55,415 nt of DNA from the NCBI GenBank assembly GCA_944390805.1, contig CALXQW010000031.1, positions 1 through 55,415 on the forward strand. The letters are read 5' to 3'. Positions within the stretch are counted from its first letter, which is position 1. Every line of letters begins with the position of its first letter. This document shows, in pieces, positions 17,186-25,501 of the stretch. Position numbers and translations under genes: made by a program. Source of the DNA: an uncultured Opitutales bacterium. Its GTDB lineage: Bacteria > Verrucomicrobiota > Verrucomicrobiia > Opitutales > Intestinicryptomonadaceae. The notes beneath the pieces were generated by a model, which did no database searches, was not told the DNA's origin, and was given only the letters and a program-made list of their open reading frames with translations.

Positions 17186-18886
17186 ATGGATATAAACAAA
17201 GCCAAGAAGTACAGGATCAGCCATGGAGAGGTTCGTCTGGACGACCGCACATGGCCGGGAAAGCGCATAGAAAAACCGCCGATTTGGTGCAGTGTTGACT
17301 TGCGCGACGGCAATCAGGCTTTAGCCGTGCCGATGAATGTCGAGGAGAAGCTCGAGCTGTACAAGGCGCTTCTTAAGACAGGCTTTAAGGAGATAGAGGT
17401 TGGGTTTCCTGCGGCGAGCGATACGGAATACAGATTCTTAAGAACGCTGATAGATTCCAATTTAGTGCCAGACGGAGTTGCCCTGCAGATTTTAACGCAG
17501 AGTAGAGAAGCTCTGATAAGGAAGTCTTTCGAGGCGCTGAGGGGCGCAAAAGAGGCCATAGTGCATTTGTACAATAGCACGAGCGCCCTGCAAAGAAAGG
17601 TAACCTTTAAGATGTCGCGCGAGGAGATAAAGCAGATAGCCGTGCGCGGAGCAAAGCTTGTGCGTTCTTTGGCGGACGAATTTGAAGAGCAGGGAACGCA
17701 TATAAGAATGGAGTATTCTCCTGAGAGTTTCAGCGATACCGAGCTAGATTTTGCTCTTGAAGTTTGCGAGGCCGTAAAGGAGGTATGGAAGCCTACGGTG
17801 GATAATAAGATAATATTAAATCTGCCGGAGACTGTCCAGTATTCCATGCCCAATGTCCATGCCGACCAGATAGAGTGGATGAGCCGCAACATATCTGAGC
17901 GCGACAAGGTTTTGATAAGCTTGCATACCCATAACGACAGGGGCACGGGCATAGCCGCTACGGAACTCGGATTGCTGGCTGGTGCCGATAGGGTTGAGGG
18001 CACTTTATTTGGAAACGGAGAGCGAACGGGCAATCTGGATATAGTTACAGTTGCTCTGAATATGTATTCTGAGGGTATAGACCCAAAGCTTGATTTTTCC
18101 GATTTGCCGCGACTGAGAGAAGTTTACGAGCGCTGTACGCGCATGAAGGTTGAACCGCGCCATCCCTATGCTGGAGATCTTGTCTTTACGGCGTTTTCGG
18201 GCAGTCATCAAGACGCCATAAAGAAGGGAATGGATATGCGCGCAGGTGGTGCGTCGGATTTGTGGGAGGTTCCATATCTGCTCATAGACCCGCGCGATAT
18301 AGGCCGCAATTACGAGGCTATAATCAGAATAAACTCGCAGAGCGGAAAGGGCGGAGTTGCGTATATATTAAGTTCCGACTTCGGCTACGAGCTGCCAAAG
18401 GCTATGCATCCGGAAGTTGGCGACTACATAAACTCAATAGCAGACAAGCTCGGCAAAGAACTTTCCGCGCAGGAGATATTTGGATATTTCAAGGAGGAGT
18501 TCCTCGATATAGACGAACCTTTAAAACTCGTTTCCTACAAGGTAAAGGATACGGGCGAAGAAGGCGGAGTAAAGACTGTTGATATTTGCGCGTCGGTTGT
18601 CTTTGACGGGAAGCCCCAGACTATAGAGGCGTCGGGCAATGGGCCTATAAATGCGTTTGTAAACGCTCTTGAGAAGGCCGGCATAAAGAATTGTCGCCTG
18701 CGCGACTATTGCTCTCATGCAATAGGAAGCGGCTCTGCGACAGATTCCGCAAGCTATATTTGCCTAAAAACTTTCGACGGCAGTGTTGAAGCGTGGGGAG
18801 TAGGGGTTGATTCTAATATAGAAAGCTCTGGTCTTAAGGCTCTTGTGTGCGCGTACAACAGATTGAATAAAAAAATGAAAAAATAG
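17186..18886 (+). CDS. leuA: 2-isopropylmalate synthase (long, yeast/actinobacterial type)
   Basis: The protein has 566 residues. It condenses 2-ketoisovalerate with acetyl-CoA, the first committed leucine step. The catalytic barrel begins with PPIWCSVDLRDGNQALAVPM, where RDGNQ is the metal-binding signature; HTHNDRGTGIAATELG carries the two metal-binding histidines. The DLRDGNQAL form and the length mark the class seen in yeast and actinobacteria. The last ~130 residues (after KVKDTGEEGG) are the regulatory domain that binds leucine in characterised members. Start at 17186 is preferred: AAAGGGAA lies 8-14 bases upstream, whereas the in-frame ATG at 17150 lies inside a terminator hairpin. No other leu gene is adjacent. 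Confidence 0.93.
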   Translation: MDINKAKKYRISHGEVRLDDRTWPGKRIEKPPIWCSVDLRDGNQALAVPMNVEEKLELYKALLKTGFKEIEVGFPAASDTEYRFLRTLIDSNLVPDGVALQILTQSREALIRKSFEALRGAKEAIVHLYNSTSALQRKVTFKMSREEIKQIAVRGAKLVRSLADEFEEQGTHIRMEYSPESFSDTELDFALEVCEAVKEVWKPTVDNKIILNLPETVQYSMPNVHADQIEWMSRNISERDKVLISLHTHNDRGTGIAATELGLLAGADRVEGTLFGNGERTGNLDIVTVALNMYSEGIDPKLDFSDLPRLREVYERCTRMKVEPRHPYAGDLVFTAFSGSHQDAIKKGMDMRAGGASDLWEVPYLLIDPRDIGRNYEAIIRINSQSGKGGVAYILSSDFGYELPKAMHPEVGDYINSIADKLGKELSAQEIFGYFKEEFLDIDEPLKLVSYKVKDTGEEGGVKTVDICASVVFDGKPQTIEASGNGPINAFVNALEKAGIKNCRLRDYCSHAIGSGSATDSASYICLKTFDGSVEAWGVGVDSNIESSGLKALVCAYNRLNKKMKK

Positions 18887-18932
18887 CTTGCATATTATCT
18901 GAGAGTTCCCAATATATGCAGTCTTTCAAATC

Positions 18933-19008
18933 GGGCCTGTAGCTCAGTGGTTAGAGCAGGCGACTCATAATCGCTTGGTCGGGGGTTCAAGTCCCTCCGG
19001 GCCCACCA
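18933..19008 (+). tRNA. tRNA-Ile2 (anticodon CAU, reads ATA)
   Basis: The 76-base gene includes an encoded CCA. Acceptor GGGCCTG pairs with CGGGCCC, with one G-U. The anticodon loop is CTCATAA. CAU alone could mean methionine, but the D-arm to anticodon-arm sequence (GAGCAGGCGACTCATAATCG) is the same as in the E. coli lysidine-modified tRNA-Ile2 and unlike elongator tRNA-Met, so this is the tRNA whose C34 is changed to lysidine by TilS to read AUA. Upstream, TTGCAT (18888-18893) and AATATA (18911-18916) are spaced by 17 bases and may be its promoter. A terminator follows at once. Confidence 0.9.
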
Positions 19009-19012
19009 ATTT

Positions 19013-19054
19013 AAAACCGCAAGTTTGCAGCATAGCTGCCTTGCGGTTTTTTAT
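19013..19054 (+). terminator. Terminator of tRNA-Ile2
   Basis: AAAACCGCAAG pairs with CTTGCGGTTTT, with an inner GCAGCATAGCTGC-type hairpin and a T run. It is strong on the plus strand. Confidence 0.88.
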
Positions 19055-19191
19055 TTACACCAACGTATTGCTCGTAAAGTGCGTAGATTTTTGTTCCCAG
19101 AATTTATCTGTAAAATTTGTTTCACAATAAAACTTAAAGAGGTTTTGTAAGAAAACTTTTTTGGGGAGGGACTGTCTGCAATTAACTTAAT

Positions 19192-19308
19192 ATGCAGGAG
19201 AATAATAGGCTTAAGATCTTAAAGTCTCTAGGCATGTTTTTATTTTCAACTGTTGCATGCCCTATAATAATCATAGGATTTTATCCGCTCTTAGATGGGA
19301 ATTTTTAA
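19192..19308 (+). CDS. Possible 38-residue membrane peptide
   Basis: The 420 bases between the tRNA terminator and the first glycosyltransferase hold only this short frame. It starts at ATG 19192 and encodes a basic N-terminus (MQENNRLKILKSLG) and one hydrophobic segment (MFLFSTVACPIIIIGFYPLL), a pattern plausible for a small membrane protein. A GGGGAGGG stretch lies 22 bases upstream, too far for a good ribosome site. It may equally be a chance frame. A TATAAT box at 19357-19362, without a clear -35, may start transcription of the glycan genes. Confidence 0.25.
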   Translation: MQENNRLKILKSLGMFLFSTVACPIIIIGFYPLLDGNF

Positions 19309-19476
19309 TTTAATAAAAGCCGGGGCATGTTGAATTATTATAGACCATAGTTTTGTTATAATGCCTTAAATTCCTTGACTTTAAACAGCGTGTTTTGCTT
19401 ACTTCAAAGCAGGTATATAAAGATCATTTGCCCCTTGTAGGAGCGCTGTTTCGCAAAGCGGTATGAACGCATAAGT

Positions 19477-20409
19477 ATGCATAAGAAAAATTCAGAAAAA
19501 CCAAAGGTTAGCGTAATTACAGTTTGCTTTAACCTGATTAAAAATGGCAGAGGCAAAACTTTTGTCAGGGCGCTGGAATCGGTTGCGGAGCAGTCATATG
19601 AAAATATAGAGCATATAATAATAGATGGAGCTTCTACAGATTCAACCTCCGAATTGCTCGGTGAATGTTCAAGCCGCTTTAACATAAAGGTATTGTCCGA
19701 ACCCGATAAAGGCATATATGACGCCATGAATAAGGGAATAAGACTGTCGGAAGGAAAATATATAATATTCCTAAATTCGGACGACTTTTTCCATGAGAAA
19801 AACGGTATTGAAAATGCAGTAAAATTGCTAGAGGACAGCCGCGCAGATTTCTCCTATTCCGGGATAAGGGTATCTTATGACGACGAAACCCGCTATGAGA
19901 TACACCCCGCAAAAATCTATAATATTTTTACGAGCGTGCCATTCTGCCATCAGGCAATGGCGGTAAGAAAAGACGTATTTATAAAATATGGCTTTTTTGA
20001 CGAGTCTTTAAAGATGTCGGCCGATTACGACTTCATGCTGCGCATTGTGCTTGCTGGATGCGCAGGGGTGTATTGTCCGCTTGTCTACGCCACATTTCGC
20101 GGGGGGGGAGACGAGCGTACAACTTCTACCATAGAGCGCGACACCCTATCTATAATGCTGAAAAATTATGCTCCAATGCTCGGGGACAATCCCGGGCGCT
20201 ATGCTTCTGATTTCTGGAACTATTCTTTTCCGGCAAGGCTTTATGCGCCGGTATTCCGCCGCTTGCATCCGTCTGTTAGGGGAGGTTTTTGGCGCTTTCT
20301 ATTTAGGCAGCTTGTGAGGGAATTATTCATTTCAAGAACGCGCCCACGCAGGCGTACGCTGAGAATTTTGGGTGTGAATCTGGTAAAATCAAATCCGCCG
20401 CAGATATGA
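19477..20409 (+). CDS. Family 2 glycosyltransferase
   Basis: The 310-residue inverting glycosyltransferase has a GT-A fold. The nucleotide-binding start VSVITVCFNLIKNGRGKTFV, the HIIIDGASTDST element, the DxD-type metal site in YIIFLNSDDFFHE and the acceptor-side motif SADYDFMLRI are all present. There is no transmembrane segment, so it works on the cytoplasmic face on lipid-linked sugar. It is the first gene of the left glycan arm and overlaps the next by four bases (ATGA). The C-terminus ends RRTLRILGVNLVK, a short hydrophobic/basic tail with parallels in the next two proteins. Donor and acceptor are unknown. Confidence 0.88.
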   Translation: MHKKNSEKPKVSVITVCFNLIKNGRGKTFVRALESVAEQSYENIEHIIIDGASTDSTSELLGECSSRFNIKVLSEPDKGIYDAMNKGIRLSEGKYIIFLNSDDFFHEKNGIENAVKLLEDSRADFSYSGIRVSYDDETRYEIHPAKIYNIFTSVPFCHQAMAVRKDVFIKYGFFDESLKMSADYDFMLRIVLAGCAGVYCPLVYATFRGGGDERTTSTIERDTLSIMLKNYAPMLGDNPGRYASDFWNYSFPARLYAPVFRRLHPSVRGGFWRFLFRQLVRELFISRTRPRRRTLRILGVNLVKSNPPQI

Positions 20410-21458
20410 AGAAAAAGATATTTTTTGTAGCGCATTCCTACCATAGAAAGACAAAATCTTATTTGTTCTTGTCCAGCTATCTGGAGGAGTTTTTCGATGT
20501 CGACGTGTTTTTTGACGACTCTTGGACCACGGGCAAAGCTTTCGATTACGCCTCAAAGGTTTCCGAATCTTATTTTGCGTGTGTATTCTTTCAGATGATT
20601 CCGTCAAGGGAGGTTCTAAACTCTCTGAAATGCCGCAACCACATATTCTTTCCCATGTACGATTTCTCCTTTAAGTGGGACTACTCCAAGTGGCTGGAAT
20701 ACCGCGATGTAAAGATATTTTCTTTTTCCAAGACTCTTTTCGACAAACTCACCTCGCTTGGATTCAACTGCGAATACGCGCGTTATTTCATTGAGCCGCG
20801 CGTATCCGAACCTGGCGATGAAAACGGAGTGTTTTTCTGGCAAAGGGCAGACAATATAGATTTAAAAACTGTCATGACGCTTTTTGAAGGGCGCCGCGCC
20901 AATATCCATGTGCACCGCAGCCCTGATCCGGGGTCTTCTCCATACGAGCCAACAGATGATGAAAAGAAAAAATATTCAATGACATTCTCCGAGTGGTTCG
21001 ATGATCCGGAAGATATGCGCAAAGTGGCTGAATCGAAAGCGTTTTATATTTCTCCTCGTATGTACGAGGGCATTGGAATGGGATTCCTTGGAGCAATGGC
21101 TATGGGGAAAATCGTTGTTGCAAACAATGCTCCCACCATGAACGAGTATATAGTGGACTCCCAAAACGGGTTTCTTCGCGATTTCTCCAACCCAAAGCCT
21201 ATTCCTTCAGACTTCGACATTGCCGCCATGCGCCGCCGCGTGATTGCCTTTGCCAAAGAAGGATATGAAAGGTGGCTTAAGGATAGAAAGAAGATAGTGG
21301 ATTTCATAAATGCAGATTCCAAGCCCATGAAAGATCCGCCACTTCTTGAGCGCGTGCGCAGGGCTCTTTTCTTGAACAAGCCTCTGCGCATGAAATTGGG
21401 CAGGCGCAGATATCTTTATATTTTTGGAGTTGCCATTATAAAGAAACGCGAAGAGTAA
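20406..21458 (+). CDS. GT-B fold glycosyltransferase (GT4-like)
   Basis: The protein has 350 residues. The N-terminal half (MKKKIFFVAHSYHRKTKSYL) is a divergent Rossmann domain. The C-terminal half has the donor-binding pattern YISPRMYEGIGMGFLGAMAM followed by GKIVVANNAPTMNEYI, the usual E-x7-E-like region of GT4 enzymes. It overlaps the preceding gene by ATGA, implying coupled translation. It ends RRRYLYIFGVAIIKKREE, related to the tails of its neighbours. It probably adds a sugar to the surface glycan; specificity is unknown. Confidence 0.75.
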   Translation: MKKKIFFVAHSYHRKTKSYLFLSSYLEEFFDVDVFFDDSWTTGKAFDYASKVSESYFACVFFQMIPSREVLNSLKCRNHIFFPMYDFSFKWDYSKWLEYRDVKIFSFSKTLFDKLTSLGFNCEYARYFIEPRVSEPGDENGVFFWQRADNIDLKTVMTLFEGRRANIHVHRSPDPGSSPYEPTDDEKKKYSMTFSEWFDDPEDMRKVAESKAFYISPRMYEGIGMGFLGAMAMGKIVVANNAPTMNEYIVDSQNGFLRDFSNPKPIPSDFDIAAMRRRVIAFAKEGYERWLKDRKKIVDFINADSKPMKDPPLLERVRRALFLNKPLRMKLGRRRYLYIFGVAIIKKREE

Positions 21459-21472
21459 AATTTTGATAATCT

Positions 21473-23698
21473 ATGGAACTGAGTCTTGAGGTATTCATAT
21501 GGGCGGGCAATCCTCCGAATGGCAAGTTTTCGGAGGAATTTCTTAGGCGCGCGGTTGACTCTGCGTTGGGGCAGAATTACGGGAATAAGAAGATAACGGT
21601 TCTATGTCCGGATAGGTGCACGTTTGATATTGCACGCGGGCTTTCAGACCTGCCTGTGTATGAAGTGAGGCTTATTGCCAGCTGCAAATCTCAAGCCGAT
21701 GCTTTTAACGGTGCAGTGGCGAATTCAAAGGCGGATGTGTTTGCCTTTATTGACGGGGCTGCATATTGGATAGACGAAGATTTTGCGTTGGCGTCTATAT
21801 CAAGGCTTGAGGAGTCAGACGCAGACTTCTCTTATTCGGGCGCTTTGCTTGTAGATAGAAATTTTAATGTCTGCGGCTCTTACGACGCACATATAGGAGC
21901 CTTTCCATACAGGGAATCTTTTGCCGTTTCGGGAATGTTTATTAGGCGTGAAAGTTTTATTTGCGCAGGCAAGTTTGAAACAGACATGTTTCCGGCGCAC
22001 GGATATGCTTTGGAGGCGGCTCTCCTGGCTAAAGGTTTTTGCGCGGTAGATTCTGGAAGAGTGGGGGTGGCTATTCTTGATATTGATGAGTCTGCGGAAT
22101 ATGGCATTGCAAGACAGTGCGTGTCAAAAAAAATTCATCTTCTTGCAGATATGCGCCTGAAGGAATCTCAAGCTGAGGCATACGCCAAGAGTTTTTCTTC
22201 TTCAATGGAGCATGCAAGGTTTCTTTCAGGTTTCATATATGCAGATTACTTTTCAAATTTTAATTTTCTGCTTCGTCACAGAGGTTTTTTGCCGAGCAGA
22301 AAGAGGCGTATTTTGTTCGATGTATCTCTGTTAGTAAATGCGTTTAAGATGAACAGCATGCGCTCGGGTGTGTTCTTTGCGGCGTTTAATATATATAAGA
22401 GAATATTGAAGTCGGAAATTTTTGAGCCGTATTTTTATGTTGGGGAGTCGGTGTCAAAAACAAAGGTTCTTAAGGTCTTAAAGGAGTGTATTTTTTGCGG
22501 AGAATGTTTCAATGCGCGTTTTCTCGATAAAAAAAATTTAGCAATAGCAGATATGTTCTTTTCCCCTTGGGGGGAGATTCCGCGTTCTGTGCGCGAGGCC
22601 GGGCTGCCTTGCGTGTCTATTCTCTACGATACTATACCTTTAATATTTCCGCAGTTCTATCCGGGTATAGAAACTGGCAGACATTTTTACTCTGATATGA
22701 TCCGTTCATATTCCCGCAAGGATCATTTCTTTGCCATATCTGAGCATACCAAGAAAGATTTTTCCAGGCTTGTAAGAAATGTGGATCCTAAGAGTATATA
22801 TGTCTGTCCGCTGGCAGCCTCGGAAGAGTTTTCAAGGGTTGAGGATTCCTCTTCAATATTGGCCGTAAGGGCAAAATACGGAATCCCAAACGGTGCAAAA
22901 TACATATTTAGCTTATGTTCCATAGAGCCGAGAAAGAATCTCGTATATGCGGTTAAGAATTTTGTAAAGTTTTTGTCGGACACTGGAGCTAAAGACATGT
23001 TCTTTGTTTTGGGTGGTTCTCAATGGGACGCTTTTGCAAAGATTTTAGATTCCGAGATAAAAAATATGCCCGAATATTCCGACAGAATTCTCAAAATAGG
23101 ATATGTTGCCGACGAAGATCTGCCTGCTCTGTATTCCGGTGCGTTTTGCTTTATATATCCGTCTTTATACGAGGGTTTCGGGCTGCCTCCGCTTGAGGCC
23201 ATGAGATGCGGGTGTGCTGTGATTACTTCAGACAACTCCTCCTTGCCGGAGGTTGTCGGTGGAGGCGGCATTATGGTTGATATAACAGAGCCTTATGCGG
23301 TTGCTGAGGAGCTGAAAAAACTTTATAGTTCTCCAGCAAAGTTAGCTGAACTTAGAAGCGCATGTTTGCTAAAGTCTGCGCAGTTCTCATGGGAAAAATG
23401 TTCTGATGCTATAAGCCTTGGGCTTTTAAAAATAGCTCTTCCGCAAAGATCTGAAGATTTCCCTGGAGAATGTAAATATTTGCCCATGCTTGAAAGGCGC
23501 AATATAGAAGGCGGCTCGGAATACAGATTATTTGGAATATTCAGATTGTTTAAGCGGAAAATGTCCGCCTCTTTGGACGATATAAGATATTATGTCTTAG
23601 ACATTAAAATAATGCATGTAAAGCTTCGTAGAGATGGTGCCAAGAGTTATAGACTTTTTGGAATAATACCCATTGGAGTTTTTAGAGCAAAGCAGTAA
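21473..23698 (+). CDS. Two-domain glycosyltransferase (GT2-like + GT4)
   Basis: The protein has 741 residues. Residues ~1-230 resemble a GT2 domain, but where GT2 enzymes have a DxD/DD metal site this protein reads VFAFIDGAAYWID, so the domain may be weak or inactive. Residues ~285-665 are a clear GT4 domain: RILFDVSLLVNAFKM, FSLCSIEPRKNLVYAVKNF, the GYVADEDLPALYSGA stretch and the donor motif YPSLYEGFGLPPLEAMRCG followed by SSLPEVVGGGG. The C-terminus holds two copies of a short motif, EYRLFGIFRLFKRK and SYRLFGIIPIGVFRAK. It starts 14 bases after the preceding gene. It could add two different sugars, or use the GT2-like part only for binding. Confidence 0.85.
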   Translation: MELSLEVFIWAGNPPNGKFSEEFLRRAVDSALGQNYGNKKITVLCPDRCTFDIARGLSDLPVYEVRLIASCKSQADAFNGAVANSKADVFAFIDGAAYWIDEDFALASISRLEESDADFSYSGALLVDRNFNVCGSYDAHIGAFPYRESFAVSGMFIRRESFICAGKFETDMFPAHGYALEAALLAKGFCAVDSGRVGVAILDIDESAEYGIARQCVSKKIHLLADMRLKESQAEAYAKSFSSSMEHARFLSGFIYADYFSNFNFLLRHRGFLPSRKRRILFDVSLLVNAFKMNSMRSGVFFAAFNIYKRILKSEIFEPYFYVGESVSKTKVLKVLKECIFCGECFNARFLDKKNLAIADMFFSPWGEIPRSVREAGLPCVSILYDTIPLIFPQFYPGIETGRHFYSDMIRSYSRKDHFFAISEHTKKDFSRLVRNVDPKSIYVCPLAASEEFSRVEDSSSILAVRAKYGIPNGAKYIFSLCSIEPRKNLVYAVKNFVKFLSDTGAKDMFFVLGGSQWDAFAKILDSEIKNMPEYSDRILKIGYVADEDLPALYSGAFCFIYPSLYEGFGLPPLEAMRCGCAVITSDNSSLPEVVGGGGIMVDITEPYAVAEELKKLYSSPAKLAELRSACLLKSAQFSWEKCSDAISLGLLKIALPQRSEDFPGECKYLPMLERRNIEGGSEYRLFGIFRLFKRKMSASLDDIRYYVLDIKIMHVKLRRDGAKSYRLFGIIPIGVFRAKQ

Positions 23699-23747
23699 GT
23701 TGTTGCCAATTCTCGGGTTTTTTGCATGCTTTTTTGCCCGTATAAAA

Positions 23748-25493
23748 ATGAAGAAGCTTTTAAAGTTCTATGTATATGTCAAGCCGACGATGTGGTATCT
23801 TATAGGCGGCTTGATTTGCGGAGCTCTATTTGGAGCAACCAGCGGTTTTGGAATGCCGGTTGTGTTCGATAAAGTGCTAAGGAAGATTTTTGAGGAGCAA
23901 GGAAATGCTGAACAGAGCGTGTGGTATATAATAGGTATAGCCCTGCTTTTGCCGATAGTATTTTCCCTCAGGGCAATATTTGGCTATTTGAGCGGCTATC
24001 TTATGACGTACGTATCTTTGGAGGTACTGCGCAAGATGAAGGCAGATATATTCTCGAAAATCCAAAGCTATCCGATTGCTTTTTTTGATAATTTCACAAC
24101 TGGCGACTTAATGACGAGGCTTTCGAGCGATACTGCGGTAGTTCAGAATATATTGCTGAATTTCTCGTCTGAGATGTTTCGCCAGCCCTTGCAGGCGCTT
24201 GGTGCTGTGGTGTTTTTATTTTATATATGCTTTACGAAGGGAGAGGTTGCGTTTTTGTTCTTCTTTATAGCGGCGGTTCCTTTTTGCATACTACCGGTTC
24301 AGTCCATACGCAAGAATCTGCGCCGCTATGCGGGGAAGTCGCAGGTGGAAGCAGGCGTAATGACTCAGATCATGAGCGAGAATCTCGATGCCGCCCACGA
24401 AGTTAGGGTCTTCAACCTTCAAGATTCCCAAACTTGCAAGTTCGACATCTCCAATCAGAACTTCAAGCGGCTCTGTCTAAAAATAAGCAAATACGAACTT
24501 CTTCAGCAGCCCTTTATGGAGGTGTTATCGGCAACGCTCGTTTCTGCAACTTTTGTGTATGCCTATTATGGAAAGATAGATTTTTCCACATTTGCCGCTG
24601 TAGGGGTTGCCCTATATATGACTATAGATCCGGCAAAGCGCATAATAAGAATGTTCTCAGATCTTGTTAAGACGGCTCCGCTGATAGACCGCATAAATGA
24701 GATTCTCGATTACGAATCTCCTGTTCCAGATGCGGCCAATCCAGTTAAGGTGGATAATATAAAAGGTAATTTGTCTTTTGAAAATGTCAGTTTTTCCTAC
24801 AACGAAAAGCCAGTTTTAATAGACGCAAGCGTTTCCATCCCTGCCGGAACAAGCTGCGCGCTTGTGGGGGAAAGCGGCGCGGGAAAGAGTACCTTTGCAA
24901 AACTTGCAATGCGCCTTTACGATCCAATATCAGGGGTTGTGAAGATGGACGGAATTTCACTTAAGGATTTCGACAAAAAAACATACGCATCATTTTTAGG
25001 CAGCGTGCCGCAATATCCAGTTCTCTTCAACGATACCGTTTACAACAATATACTGATTGCCCGCCCTGACGCTACGAGAGAAGAGGTTGAGCTTGCCGCA
25101 AAGAACGCATGTGCGCATGATTTTATCTTGGATCTTGAAAACGGCTATGATACTTCGGTCGGGGAGCGTGGAGACAGGCTTTCAGGCGGTCAGAAACAGC
25201 GCATAGCAATAGCCAGGGTATTTTTGAAGAATCCGCCTTTCATAGTTTTGGACGAGGCAACCAGCGCTCTCGATGCCAATAGTGAGTCTGCCATACAACG
25301 CGCGGTGGACAATCTTATGAAAGACCGCACAATGCTTGTCATAGCGCACCGTTTCAGCACCATAAAGAATGTTGGCATGATAATAGTCTTTAAGGAAGGG
25401 CGCATTATAGATTACGGCACGCACGAGCAGTTGATGGAGCGCTGCGCGCATTACAATCATCTTTACACGCGCCAGATGTCGCGCATAAAATAG
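23748..25493 (+). CDS. ABC exporter, MsbA-like (membrane domain fused to ATPase)
   Basis: The protein has 581 residues from the ATG at 23748; an earlier in-frame start at 23673 would overlap the previous gene and add an unlikely leader. Six transmembrane helices occupy residues ~15-300, then the ATPase: Walker A GESGAGKST, ABC signature LSGGQKQRIAIAR, Walker B FIVLDEATSALD and the switch histidine in MLVIAHRFSTI. This is a homodimeric type IV exporter half, the class including MsbA and glycolipid flippases. Its position among glycosyltransferases suggests that it flips a lipid-linked glycan or lipid A-type product across the inner membrane. No Wzx or Wzy is visible in the window. Drug export is the alternative. 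Confidence 0.88.
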   Translation: MKKLLKFYVYVKPTMWYLIGGLICGALFGATSGFGMPVVFDKVLRKIFEEQGNAEQSVWYIIGIALLLPIVFSLRAIFGYLSGYLMTYVSLEVLRKMKADIFSKIQSYPIAFFDNFTTGDLMTRLSSDTAVVQNILLNFSSEMFRQPLQALGAVVFLFYICFTKGEVAFLFFFIAAVPFCILPVQSIRKNLRRYAGKSQVEAGVMTQIMSENLDAAHEVRVFNLQDSQTCKFDISNQNFKRLCLKISKYELLQQPFMEVLSATLVSATFVYAYYGKIDFSTFAAVGVALYMTIDPAKRIIRMFSDLVKTAPLIDRINEILDYESPVPDAANPVKVDNIKGNLSFENVSFSYNEKPVLIDASVSIPAGTSCALVGESGAGKSTFAKLAMRLYDPISGVVKMDGISLKDFDKKTYASFLGSVPQYPVLFNDTVYNNILIARPDATREEVELAAKNACAHDFILDLENGYDTSVGERGDRLSGGQKQRIAIARVFLKNPPFIVLDEATSALDANSESAIQRAVDNLMKDRTMLVIAHRFSTIKNVGMIIVFKEGRIIDYGTHEQLMERCAHYNHLYTRQMSRIK

Positions 25494-25501
25494 CGGGTAA
25501 G

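Noticed and set aside
18933..19476. tRNA-Ile2 as an integration site for the glycan genes
   Set aside because: No repeat of the tRNA 3' end, integrase gene or mobile element was found on either side.
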